DNA of 64,000 nt. Source: SIG565 sp045646145. GTDB lineage: Bacteria > Bacillota > Clostridia > Oscillospirales > Acutalibacteraceae. The number at the start of each line of letters is the position of its first letter. The first letter of the stretch is position 1. The translations under genes and the position numbers were made by a program. The notes beneath the pieces are model-generated. The model did not search any database. It saw only the letters and a list, made by a program, of their open reading frames with translations, and was not told the DNA's origin. Where the stretch lies: NCBI GenBank assembly GCA_045646145.1, contig JAZRKE010000037.1, positions 1 to 64,000 of the forward strand, written 5' to 3'. Positions 54,618 through 61,879 of this stretch are shown here, in pieces.

Positions 54618-54779
54618 CTATTTGCAAACTCTATTCTGTTTCGTCGGGGTAGGGCTTTTTTGTTTTTTGTTTTTTATGAATTCGATATATGATAAGATTT
54701 CCTTTTGCTGCTCTGGTGGGAGATTATCAAAATCTACTGAGAGAGCAATGCCTTCTAACAATTTGTTTTTATCTAACAT
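54618..54779 (-). CDS. uncharacterised small protein (53 aa) of the element
   Basis: From the ATG at 54779 with GAGGAC upstream. MLDKNKLLEGIALSVDFDNLPPEQQKEILSYIEFIKN then a Lys/Pro tail. Predicted helical, no family recognised. Confidence 0.5.
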   Translation of the reverse strand: MLDKNKLLEGIALSVDFDNLPPEQQKEILSYIEFIKNKKQKSPTPTKQNRVCK

Positions 54780-54802
54780 AGTTTTGTCCTCAAAGTAAGA
54801 AT

Positions 54803-55072
54803 TTACCAACATTTAGAGCACTCGCTGTACCCTTGGTCTTTTGCGTCTTCTAAAGTCATTTTTTTATAATTATCTTTTATATAATAACAATTAATATCGT
54901 GATATTTTTCTCCATAGGTAGTAACATAGACATAATTTATGGAACTTGAGGTGGAGTTATTTTCTTTGTTGATACGATCAGCACACATAACCATAGAACA
55001 TAGTAAAATTACATTCAAAACTATTCCTATAAAATACGAGAAAATCACTCGTAAAGACTTAGAAGGGTCCAT
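54803..55072 (-). CDS. membrane-anchored protein with Ada-like Cys motif
   Basis: 89 residues: one N-terminal membrane helix (about 8-30), a Ser/Asn linker, and a C-terminal module YVTTYGEKYHDINCYYIKD...GYSECSKCW with three Cys and a His in the spacing of Ada-type zinc sites. Such modules occur at the ends of surface proteins. The start follows directly on the stop of the next gene upstream. Confidence 0.55.
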   Translation of the reverse strand: MDPSKSLRVIFSYFIGIVLNVILLCSMVMCADRINKENNSTSSSINYVYVTTYGEKYHDINCYYIKDNYKKMTLEDAKDQGYSECSKCW

Positions 55073-55372
55073 TTATGGCTCCTTATCAAATAATTTAATA
55101 ATTTCATAGTGCTGCGAAGGGGAAAGGTTTTGAGATTCTTCTTTATCTAATAATTTAATTAAATCTGCTTTGATATCATCGTGTTTATAACTATTTGTTT
55201 TGATAATACTGAATATCCATAAAAACAACAGAGGAAAAAATAATACTATTGCCCCGGAGTATCCGAGAAATCTCTCTAATCCAAATAATGCTAAAATTCC
55301 AAAACCTATCGAAGAAAGAGAGAAAACAGCTTGCCAAATATGGCGCTTAAGTAATTCTTTGTTACTACGCAT
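55073..55372 (-). CDS. small two-helix membrane protein
   Basis: 99 residues, two membrane helices (about 14-56) followed by a soluble C-terminus (DDIKADLIKLLDKEESQNLSPSQHYEIIKLFDKEP). It adjoins the Ada-like membrane protein gene without a gap, forming a pair close to the recombinase. Function unknown. Confidence 0.55.
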   Translation of the reverse strand: MRSNKELLKRHIWQAVFSLSSIGFGILALFGLERFLGYSGAIVLFFPLLFLWIFSIIKTNSYKHDDIKADLIKLLDKEESQNLSPSQHYEIIKLFDKEP

Positions 55373-55517
55373 AAAATCAACTCCATATAAATTTTTACAA
55401 AAAAATACATAAGGGAATAAAATCTCGCTATCCTTTTTCTTGTTCGAGTAAAACCGACAAATTACGCAAGAGCGCGGTGTTAGAATGGTGGCAAATTAAG
55501 GAAAGGAGAGCAAAAAT

Positions 55518-55640
55518 ATGAGGGATGAATTTATTTCTTTGCTTCTGCGTCATCCAGAAGTTTATGAGAAACTTCTGCAGATTTTAAAACCGCAAGAGCC
55601 GCAGCCTGAAGTTCGGGCGGAGCAGAATCAAAAAGGTTAA
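55518..55640 (+). CDS. antisense small ORF with strong RBS (40 aa)
   Basis: GAAAGGAGAG lies 8 bp before an ATG at 55518. The frame encodes MRDEFISLLLRHPEVYEKLL followed by a Pro/Glu/Gln tail and stops at 55640. It lies almost wholly antisense to the 3' end of the repressor gene. The RBS and helical composition argue for a real product; no promoter is certain. Confidence 0.45.
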   Translation: MRDEFISLLLRHPEVYEKLLQILKPQEPQPEVRAEQNQKG

Positions 55641-55896
55641 TAATCTCGCGCTGTTCAGCCGACAGTCCACTTTCTAAGAAGAGTGGGCTGTTTTCTTTTC
55701 CTACTAACCAATCTACAGAAACATTTAAAAATTCTGCGATTTGCGGAAGAAACTTTCTATAGGATTCACTGTGTCCACCCTTCCAATTTGTGAAAGTGTT
55801 TTTAGTTAATCCTAAAAAATCGGTTAAATCCTTCTGTTTTCTACCTTGTTGTTTTAAAAGTTGAATTATCCTGTCCAAAGTACACAAAACTTTCAC
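55531..55896 (-). CDS. CI-like XRE repressor of the element
   Basis: 121 residues. The helix-turn-helix is LDRIIQLLKQQGRKQKDLTDFLGLTKNTFTNWKGG; then VSVDWLVGKE and a helical tail. There is no peptidase domain, so it is not a self-cleaving LexA-type repressor. The GTG at 55896 is close to its AAAGGA; a TTG at 55887 is an alternative start. Its likely operator is the palindrome at 55951-55969. Confidence 0.85.
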   Translation of the reverse strand: MKVLCTLDRIIQLLKQQGRKQKDLTDFLGLTKNTFTNWKGGHSESYRKFLPQIAEFLNVSVDWLVGKENSPLFLESGLSAEQREIINLFDSAPPELQAAALAVLKSAEVSHKLLDDAEAKK

Positions 55897-55945
55897 TATC
55901 CTTTCGTTTAGGTTGCATAAAGTTAAAGAAAATAAGATTATTTTG

Positions 55946-55974
55946 TTGACAGCACAAGTTTCTTGTGCTAATAT
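55946..55974 (+). promoter_or_regulatory. early rightward promoter with perfect operator palindrome
   Basis: -35 TTGACA (55946-55951), extended -10 TGCTAATAT (TAATAT 55969-55974), spacer 17 bp. The spacer is the 19-bp perfect palindrome AGCACAAGTTTCTTGTGCT (55951-55969). A bound repressor would block RNA polymerase, as at phage operators. Confidence 0.85.
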
Positions 55975-56157
55975 AACCTTGTCAAAACTGCTTGACCGAA
56001 AGCAATTAGCTTAAGTAATCGGGTGTTTAGTCCCACCCGATTACCGCAGATATGTTTTCTGTCGAGGCAGCTTAGCAGAATTAACGGTATGATAATTCTG
56101 CGGGGTAGACTAATACCTCCTATAACCGCTCTTTAACTGTAGTACATATCAAACCCG

Positions 56158-56262
56158 TCAGTTAAAACCCACCTGGTGAGTGGGGACAGAACGGAAGGGC
56201 ATCATTGAAAAGTTAAAAAACAATTCGATAATATCGAGAATAATGTCTATTAACTTTCTCAT
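56158..56262 (-). CDS. putative 34-aa peptide inside the inverted-repeat region
   Basis: GGAGGTGATG, a near-perfect match to the anti-Shine-Dalgarno sequence, precedes an ATG at 56262-56260. The frame encodes MRKLIDIILDIIELFFNF then MMPFRSVPTHQVGFN, a short hydrophobic amphipathic helix plus tail, stopping at 56158. The leftward promoter at 56379-56407 would give it a leader of about 110 nt. A type I toxin-like role is conceivable but unproven. Confidence 0.5.
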   Translation of the reverse strand: MRKLIDIILDIIELFFNFSMMPFRSVPTHQVGFN

Positions 56263-56378
56263 AATGCATCACCTCCGTTTTAAAATTTATGTAACCGAAA
56301 ACATAAGGCGCCATTGGTCCTCGGTAACATACGAAGGGTGGTTACAAAAGTACACACTATGATAACTGTCGCAAGTAC

Positions 56379-56407
56379 ATAGTACACTTTTTATAGACTT
56401 TTGTCAA
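56379..56407 (-). promoter_or_regulatory. leftward promoter in the control region
   Basis: On the minus strand, -35 TTGACA (56407-56402) and -10 TACTAT (56384-56379), spacer 17 bp. The -10 lies in a GTAC-ATA-GTAC dyad (56375-56385). It faces the rightward promoter across the inverted-repeat region. Confidence 0.65.
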
Positions 56408-56443
56408 GCAGTTTTGACAAATTACAGGAAGGGAGACGGATTT

Positions 56444-56632
56444 TTGTACGAAATATTTATAGCAGACTGTAAGCGTGAAATGCGACTGCGCAGAATGACC
56501 AACAAAGATTTAGCAATGGCTACAGGATATACGAAGGCTACAATAGATGCTTTTTTTGCAGATATTAAGGCTCGGGGAAAAAGTGAAAACGTTGCTAAGG
56601 CTGTAGCGGCGGAACTTAAGTTAAAAATCTAA
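56444..56632 (+). CDS. Cro-like small DNA-binding protein
   Basis: 62 residues from the TTG at 56444, chosen because GGAAGGGAG is 8 bp upstream. Sequence YEIFIADCKREMRLRRMTNKDLAMATGYTKATIDAFFADI is a helix-turn-helix. As the first gene right of the switch region it is positioned like Cro. The following 250 bp (56633-56883) hold hairpins (GTTAACAATACTTATTGTTAAC at 56784) and no convincing gene. Confidence 0.7.
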   Translation: MYEIFIADCKREMRLRRMTNKDLAMATGYTKATIDAFFADIKARGKSENVAKAVAAELKLKI

Positions 56633-56883
56633 TAATTTATATCTACTTACGGTGGGACGGTCGCCATAGCACGACTTTCCATATCCATTAATATTCATCC
56701 TTAAAAATAATCAACTCCTTAATTTTAAAAAACTTTGGTGTTGTGGCGGCTGTGCTACCGTAAATAAAAAATTGAAAAGGAGGTTAACAATACTTATTGT
56801 TAACGAAAACCATAGATTGATTATGCAGTCAACTGCATAGGACAAAAATTAAAATACATAGGATAAAAAGGAGAGTGATATGT

Positions 56884-57189
56884 ATGGCGGTCAAGTCCGG
56901 CATGAAAAGGCTTAAAGAATTTGATTATTTAACAGAGCTTTCGGAGAAGGCACGCGAGGCATTAGATATTCCTGAAGATGCCGAGGTAGTCAACATTACT
57001 GACCGCTTCAGAGAGGGAGGGCCTATAGTTGTATCTTATACGAGGAAGGTCAGCGAGGAGGTACGACTGCATAACCGTCGCAGACTTCAGGACGCGGTAG
57101 ATAGTGCCTTCGATGCTATTATCAAACGCTGCCAAAATGATGCGGAATATTATACCGCATTGAAATTACGGTTAGGAGTAACAGATTAA
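56884..57189 (+). CDS. uncharacterised element protein (101 aa)
   Basis: From the ATG at 56884; AAAGGAGAG is about 8 bp upstream. MAVKSGMKRLKEFDYLTEL..., charged, helical, with ALDIPEDAEVVNITDRFREGGPIVVSYTRK in the middle. No family recognised. It leads a dense run of small genes typical of an early phage region. Confidence 0.55.
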   Translation: MAVKSGMKRLKEFDYLTELSEKAREALDIPEDAEVVNITDRFREGGPIVVSYTRKVSEEVRLHNRRRLQDAVDSAFDAIIKRCQNDAEYYTALKLRLGVTD

Positions 57190-57204
57190 AACAGGAGGAA
57201 AACA

Positions 57205-57468
57205 ATGGACCAAGCAAGATTTAATTTTTTACTAATAGCGTTCGTTATAGTAACTGTAGCGGCTATGTCGGCAATAGGCTATGCCTTCAAGGCTGCTCAG
57301 GAGCTTAAGAGTGAAAAGCTCAGAAGCTTTGAGTTCAAGCAGATGTATTTAAGCCAGGGCAAAAGAATGGAAAAACTAATTTCTGAAAACTCAGTATTCA
57401 AGCTATATATTCAAACAAATGAGGTGGACAAGCGTTTAAGTGGCGCCGAAAGGTTGTGGAAAAGATGA
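57205..57468 (+). CDS. single-pass membrane protein (87 aa)
   Basis: Membrane helix at about residues 8-30, then a long charged helix (AAQELKSEKLRSFEFKQMYL...), likely a short coiled coil. AGGAGG upstream of the ATG. Overlaps the next gene by four bases. Function unknown. Confidence 0.6.
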   Translation: MDQARFNFLLIAFVIVTVAAMSAIGYAFKAAQELKSEKLRSFEFKQMYLSQGKRMEKLISENSVFKLYIQTNEVDKRLSGAERLWKR

Positions 57469-58001
57469 AATATTGTGCGGTATGCGGAAAATATCATCCG
57501 GAAATAGCGGATTGTTCTAAATACGGGGTGCCTATTTGTAGTGCACATTGCGATGTATGTGAATACAGGTTAAATAAGGATGGCTCTTTTAGTTTAATGC
57601 TATGTGGATATAACTCATCAGCACGCGCTTTGATGATGCCGCTTTACATAGCCTCGGACAGTGAGATAGCGGCAGAGGCAGCGCAGATGGAGAGCTGGTC
57701 GGCAGAGGAAATAGCTGAGCGCCACGAAAAACTCAAGGTCTTTTACCGTGAGTCGACTGAGCCTTCACAGAAAGCAAGACTTAGAGTACAGTTAGCGGCA
57801 ACACGAAAATTAATTCAAGACCGCGCCGATGACGTTATAGCCCAAACATATATTCCTACAATGAAAACTGAGCAGATAACCGAGTACCGGAAAGAACTAT
57901 GTAGACACATAGCGGAGAATACGGGTACCGCAAGACTGCAGAGAGCAGTAAGGCGCGCGTTGGAACTATGCAAGACGGAGCTTGAAAAGAGGGGAGTTTA
58001 A
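57465..58001 (+). CDS. zinc-ribbon element protein
   Basis: 178 residues from the ATG at 57465. The N-terminus has paired Cys/His (CAVCGKYH, CSKYGVPICSAHCDVCEY) of a zinc-binding module; the rest is helical and charged. The start overlaps the stop of the membrane-protein gene (ATGA). No family name assigned. Confidence 0.6.
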   Translation: MKYCAVCGKYHPEIADCSKYGVPICSAHCDVCEYRLNKDGSFSLMLCGYNSSARALMMPLYIASDSEIAAEAAQMESWSAEEIAERHEKLKVFYRESTEPSQKARLRVQLAATRKLIQDRADDVIAQTYIPTMKTEQITEYRKELCRHIAENTGTARLQRAVRRALELCKTELEKRGV

Positions 58002-58003
58002 TA

Positions 58004-58627
58004 ATGAAGATATATGTATGCTCTCCTTACGGTGGGCTGGAAGAGAACTATGAAAAGGCTAAAAAGTTCGGAAGATATGTTGCAAGCAAGGGACATATAC
58101 CGATAATTCCGCACACGATGCTTCACGGAGTTATTGAAGATAAGTTTCCGCTTGAGTGTGAAAAAGGACTTGCTGCAGGTAAACTTCTGATGACGTTGTG
58201 TGATGAGGTCTGGGTGTTCGGTGCCAATATTACACCCGGTATGGCAGGAGAGATTATGGAGGCGGCAAGGTTAAAAATACCAACCGTTGAAATTAAGAAG
58301 CTGCCTAAAGAGCTAACTTTAGCGGATGAAGTATCAACCTGCATTAAAGAGTATGATAAACACTTTACAGGGCTTATTAATACGAGGGTTGCTTATGACA
58401 TTAAGGACTGCATAGAAAAGGGCGCCAGTTCAGAACTCGTTATCGAGTGTATGAAAAAAGCCGCGCGAAAATCGGCGGCGTGGAATTATGCTTATGCAAT
58501 TTTAAAAAACTGTATAGCAAGCGGCATATTTACGGCGGAGGAGTTTTTAAGGCAAGACCAAAGGCCTCAGAATTACGATATGTCTACTTACGATATAGCG
58601 GACTTCGAAAAACTAATTAATAGGTAG
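58004..58627 (+). CDS. DUF4406 and DnaD-like domain fusion protein
   Basis: 207 residues. Residues 1-100 look like the DUF4406/nucleoside-deoxyribosyltransferase-like fold: IYVCSPYGGLEENYEKAKKFGRYV, PIIPHTMLHG, CDEVWVFGANITPGM. Residues about 135-190 match the DnaD/DnaB C-terminal pattern (ELVIECMKKAARKSAAWNYAYAILKNCIASGIFTAEEF), which in phages loads helicase. The two together suggest a role at replication with a nucleotide-like ligand. Confidence 0.65.
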   Translation: MKIYVCSPYGGLEENYEKAKKFGRYVASKGHIPIIPHTMLHGVIEDKFPLECEKGLAAGKLLMTLCDEVWVFGANITPGMAGEIMEAARLKIPTVEIKKLPKELTLADEVSTCIKEYDKHFTGLINTRVAYDIKDCIEKGASSELVIECMKKAARKSAAWNYAYAILKNCIASGIFTAEEFLRQDQRPQNYDMSTYDIADFEKLINR

Positions 58628-58636
58628 GAGAACGGT

Positions 58637-58732
58637 ATGAAAAGGATAAAAAAAGACCGTTGCCGGATAAAAGGAAACACCGACAACGGAAAAATGCAAA
58701 CCTCAAATTTGCAAGACTATTATAACATATAA
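58637..58732 (+). CDS. small basic peptide ORF (31 aa)
   Basis: AGGAGA precedes the ATG at 58637; 31 residues, MKRIKKDRCRIKGNTDNGKM and a short polar tail. It lies between the DUF4406 gene and the inverted repeat. Low confidence as a protein. Confidence 0.35.
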   Translation: MKRIKKDRCRIKGNTDNGKMQTSNLQDYYNI

Positions 58733-58743
58733 TTTCGATAATA

Positions 58744-58810
58744 TCAAGCGGTAAAAATAATAATAAATTTGAAATTAAAAAGGGTGAGAATCCCTTTTAC
58801 CGCTTGATAA
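58744..58810. repeat. inverted repeat upstream of the replication protein, candidate origin
   Basis: Arms TATCAAGCGGTAAAA and TTTTACCGCTTGATA, perfect over 15 bp, enclose an A/T-rich loop and an inner AAAAGGG/CCCTTTT stem. Position just before a rolling-circle-like initiator gene suggests an origin or an operator for it. Confidence 0.6.
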
Positions 58811-58851
58811 GATATCTTAACTTTAGAACCATTTTTAAGGATGAAAGATAA

Positions 58852-59769
58852 ATGAAAGCCATATATCACAGAACGGTAGTGAGGGCAGGTAGGACGGTAG
58901 AGATAATTGAGACCTATCCGACAAAATTCGGAGACGGTTTTACCCGAGAGAACTACAAACAGGGTAGTACCTCGGTGCAGCAGGAAGCATATAACGCTGA
59001 GCTTGCCATCAGAAAGCTCACCAGGATACTCAATGAGAATTTTGGGCCTGAAGACTGGCTTATTACTCTTCACTACGAAAAGCATACAAGACCGCCGACA
59101 TTAAAGGCGGCCAAAACACAACTTACATACTTTGTGCGGAAAATAACCCGAAGATATAAAAATGCGGGAATTGAGCTTAAATGGGTGAAAGGTACCGCTT
59201 ACGGAGAACGTGGAGCACTGCATCACCACATAGTAGTGACTAAAGGTGTTCCGATAAACACGATAACGGCACTATGGAAGGCACATATAGGAGCGAGTAT
59301 TAAGGCACGTCCGCCTGAATACCGAGCGTTATATGACACTGGGGAATACAGTAGCCTTGCGGCATATCTGTACGGCCAGGTAGATAAATCTAAGCCGCCC
59401 GAGGAAGATTTCGTTAACACCTTCGGACAAAAGCATTGGACCTGCTCACGAAACTGTAAGATACCTGAGCCTGAGCCGCCGAAGGTGATAAATGAAATAA
59501 AGTGGAAGGAGCCGCCTGTAGCGTGGCCCGGATATTTTATTGATACCGATTCGATAAAGGCGGATGTAAACCCCGTTAATAACCGACCGTATTTATTCTA
59601 CCGTATGGTGAAACTACCACCAGATTTCGTCTGCCACGATGAAAACGGCAAGAGACTTACAGGCAGTGATGCTATTAAGTACTTCCGCCGAACCAATAAA
59701 GAGTGGATTAAGAAGAACTGGGCAGAGCTTAATCCTGCCGGTGCGGTAATTGAAAGGCGGCGGGAATAA
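58852..59769 (+). CDS. HUH-type replication initiator-like protein
   Basis: 305 residues. Motif order fits a rolling-circle Rep: LITLHYEK (motif 1), ERGALHHHIVV with the metal-binding His pair (motif 2) near residue 124, and SLAAYLYGQVDKS with a Tyr and Lys (motif 3) near residue 165. The C-terminal part (about 200-305) is a distinct Pro-rich and basic region. Assignment is by motif and position, not by a family match. Confidence 0.65.
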   Translation: MKAIYHRTVVRAGRTVEIIETYPTKFGDGFTRENYKQGSTSVQQEAYNAELAIRKLTRILNENFGPEDWLITLHYEKHTRPPTLKAAKTQLTYFVRKITRRYKNAGIELKWVKGTAYGERGALHHHIVVTKGVPINTITALWKAHIGASIKARPPEYRALYDTGEYSSLAAYLYGQVDKSKPPEEDFVNTFGQKHWTCSRNCKIPEPEPPKVINEIKWKEPPVAWPGYFIDTDSIKADVNPVNNRPYLFYRMVKLPPDFVCHDENGKRLTGSDAIKYFRRTNKEWIKKNWAELNPAGAVIERRRE

Positions 59770-59824
59770 ACAATAATTTTAAATAAAGCAACCTCAAATT
59801 TTAATTTAAAGGAGCAAACCTCAA

Positions 59825-60193
59825 ATGAACGAATTAATGATACATAATATTCAGCAAAAATTGGATAAAGAGCAAAAACAAATAAACGGTCAAAAAGAAA
59901 AAGCTATGGCGGAGGCAGTAAAAAAGGCTTTAATAGACTTTTCAAAACAAGACCGAGAATTTGCTCAGGCAATAATGGAGCATAGCGGCACCTTTGCCGA
60001 GTGTATGAAAGCGGTAGCAAAGGATGTTAGAAGTTATATAAGCGATATTGAGGCGTACAGACGGGCTGTTCAGTTTTACTTTAGCGGCGCCGATATTAAT
60101 TTTTCTATGACTGTAAATCTCTGTGCCTCGGTTGCTGGGACTACACCATCCGGCTCTATGAGTTTCTCTCTCGAGGACTTGTTGGAGGTGTAA
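59825..60193 (+). CDS. PcfK-like protein
   Basis: 122 residues with a helical, charged N-terminus (MNELMIHNIQQKLDKEQKQ). The body FAQAIMEHSGTFAECMKAVAKDV and the short distance to the PcfJ-like gene (four bases apart) fit the PcfK family known from conjugative plasmids and mobile elements. AAAGGAG is the RBS. Confidence 0.7.
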   Translation: MNELMIHNIQQKLDKEQKQINGQKEKAMAEAVKKALIDFSKQDREFAQAIMEHSGTFAECMKAVAKDVRSYISDIEAYRRAVQFYFSGADINFSMTVNLCASVAGTTPSGSMSFSLEDLLEV

Positions 60194-60196
60194 TAG

Positions 60197-61867
60197 ATGC
60201 CCACTAAAAAATGTACAGATATGCCGTATTTTCGCCCTCTTTCGAAGGCAGAGAAAGAGGCGATTAATGACTGCTTTACACCATATCTGTTTTATGAGCA
60301 GATTAACAGGCAAGGGGACAGGCAGTTCACTTGCTCACATTGTGGCAAGACTTTTATAATTCCTGCAGTTGCTCGTACTACAACAGAGGATATTTGGGAA
60401 CTTCAGAGGGTAAGACATAACGATGAATACCATTGTCCTAAATGCCGTATCCACGCAATTATTAAAAATAAGGGCAAGGCGAAATCCTGCCAAAATCTTT
60501 TTGAAATACAACAAGTATGTGTAATTCATACACAAGGTGAAAATAAGGTTTATATTCAGTGTTTTCAAGCCGAAAAGAGTTATTATCAAGGCGGATATAA
60601 CCCTCAAATTAGATATTCAGAGGTAGGTAGATATTATTTAACTCCTACGGAGCAAAAGAAATATAAAAAGCTTTGGTACTCAAACGCCTGGGGAGAGTAT
60701 GAGGTGGTATCGGAACCTTTTATTGCTAAAAATGCTATGGGTTGGCCCTGTGATAATTCCTACACGGTTATCGGGCTTAATAGGTTAAGAAAAACTTTTT
60801 TAAAATACAATATGCTCGAGGAATATGTGAATCGCAGAAAGAATTATCTCTTAAATGCCTGCAGCGACATGATGAAGGCAGAAATTAAGATGATTAAATA
60901 CCTTGTATATTTCGCTATGTACCCGCAAATAGAAATGCTGCAGAAACTCGGCCATTATGACGTTGTTGAAAATCTTATTGAGGCGGGGATAAAAAGTGCA
61001 CCCTTTGTAAATTGGAAGGCGAAAAGCATTTATGAGTTTTTTAAAATGTCCAAGCACGAATATAAAGAGTTTATAGCGGCAGGCGGTAGCCTTGATAATT
61101 TAAGAGCCCGCCGAGCTTTATTAAAAGTAATACCAAATCCAAACTGGGAAGCAGTTGCAAGGTATGAGAAAGCGTGTGAAGGATATAACTGTATTTCCAA
61201 AGCGGCGGACTTTATGCAACAAAAAGGACTACCAATAAAACAAGGGCTTGATTATCTTATAAAGCAAAAGAGCAAGCGCGACTATTATGGCTTTTGGAAT
61301 GTATTACACGAATATGAAGATTACTATCGTATGGCAGACGCTCTGCAATATGACCTTCAAAACACTGTTGTATATTTTCCGAAAGATTTAAGAAAGGCTC
61401 ACGATAGCGCCAACCGAAACCATCAAATTTTATTAGAACAGCAAAAGGCTGAACAGGAAAAGAAAACACTTGAAGGATATAAGAAAATTAAGCGCCAATA
61501 TAAAAGGCAGTATGAGTTTTCCGACGGAGTATTCTCTATCGTTATTCCTGACGGTATTGAAGATATTATCCGAGAGGGCAAACTGCAAAATCATTGTGTA
61601 GGCGGTTATGCCGAAAGACACGTCAAGGGAACTCTTGCAATTTGCTTTTTAAGGCGCACTGCAGATATAACCACTCCGCTTTATACTATAGAAATGCACG
61701 ATGACCGACTGTGGCAGGTGCAGGGTAAGGGTAACAGAACACCACTAACACCTGAAGCGCAAGTTTTCTTCGATACTTGGCTCAGTTGGGTAAAAAGCGG
61801 TAGTAAGCACTATAAAGACGGCAGACCCAAATTACCCGCATTAACAACTTCCCAAAAAACAGCATAA
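60197..61867 (+). CDS. PcfJ-like protein
   Basis: 556 residues. An N-terminal zinc ribbon has CSHCGKTF and CPKCRIH, followed by a helical middle. The C-terminal PcfJ domain shows QNHCVGGYAERH...ICFLRR and TPLYTIEM. In conjugative plasmids PcfJ is encoded with the transfer genes; its biochemical activity is not established. GGAGGTG lies 8 bp before the ATG. Confidence 0.8.
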   Translation: MPTKKCTDMPYFRPLSKAEKEAINDCFTPYLFYEQINRQGDRQFTCSHCGKTFIIPAVARTTTEDIWELQRVRHNDEYHCPKCRIHAIIKNKGKAKSCQNLFEIQQVCVIHTQGENKVYIQCFQAEKSYYQGGYNPQIRYSEVGRYYLTPTEQKKYKKLWYSNAWGEYEVVSEPFIAKNAMGWPCDNSYTVIGLNRLRKTFLKYNMLEEYVNRRKNYLLNACSDMMKAEIKMIKYLVYFAMYPQIEMLQKLGHYDVVENLIEAGIKSAPFVNWKAKSIYEFFKMSKHEYKEFIAAGGSLDNLRARRALLKVIPNPNWEAVARYEKACEGYNCISKAADFMQQKGLPIKQGLDYLIKQKSKRDYYGFWNVLHEYEDYYRMADALQYDLQNTVVYFPKDLRKAHDSANRNHQILLEQQKAEQEKKTLEGYKKIKRQYKRQYEFSDGVFSIVIPDGIEDIIREGKLQNHCVGGYAERHVKGTLAICFLRRTADITTPLYTIEMHDDRLWQVQGKGNRTPLTPEAQVFFDTWLSWVKSGSKHYKDGRPKLPALTTSQKTA

Positions 61868-61879
61868 GGAGAGAAAATA

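Larger units (their letters stand above)
55979..56420. other. 442-bp control region bounded by 18-bp inverted repeats
   Basis: TTGTCAAAACTGCTTGAC at 55979-55996 recurs exactly inverted at 56403-56420. Inside are strong hairpins, GTAATCGGGTG/CACCCGATTAC (56015-56044) and GCAGAATTA/TAATTCTGC (56075-56101), a leftward promoter at the right end and a 34-codon minus-strand ORF. The rightward early promoter starts transcription at its left edge. It may be a long structured leader, an antisense pair or a mobile/invertible unit. Confidence 0.65.

Noticed and set aside
56180..56362. Plus-strand ORF of 60 residues in the control region
   Set aside because: No RBS, and it runs through hairpins and opposite the better supported 34-residue peptide with a near-perfect Shine-Dalgarno.
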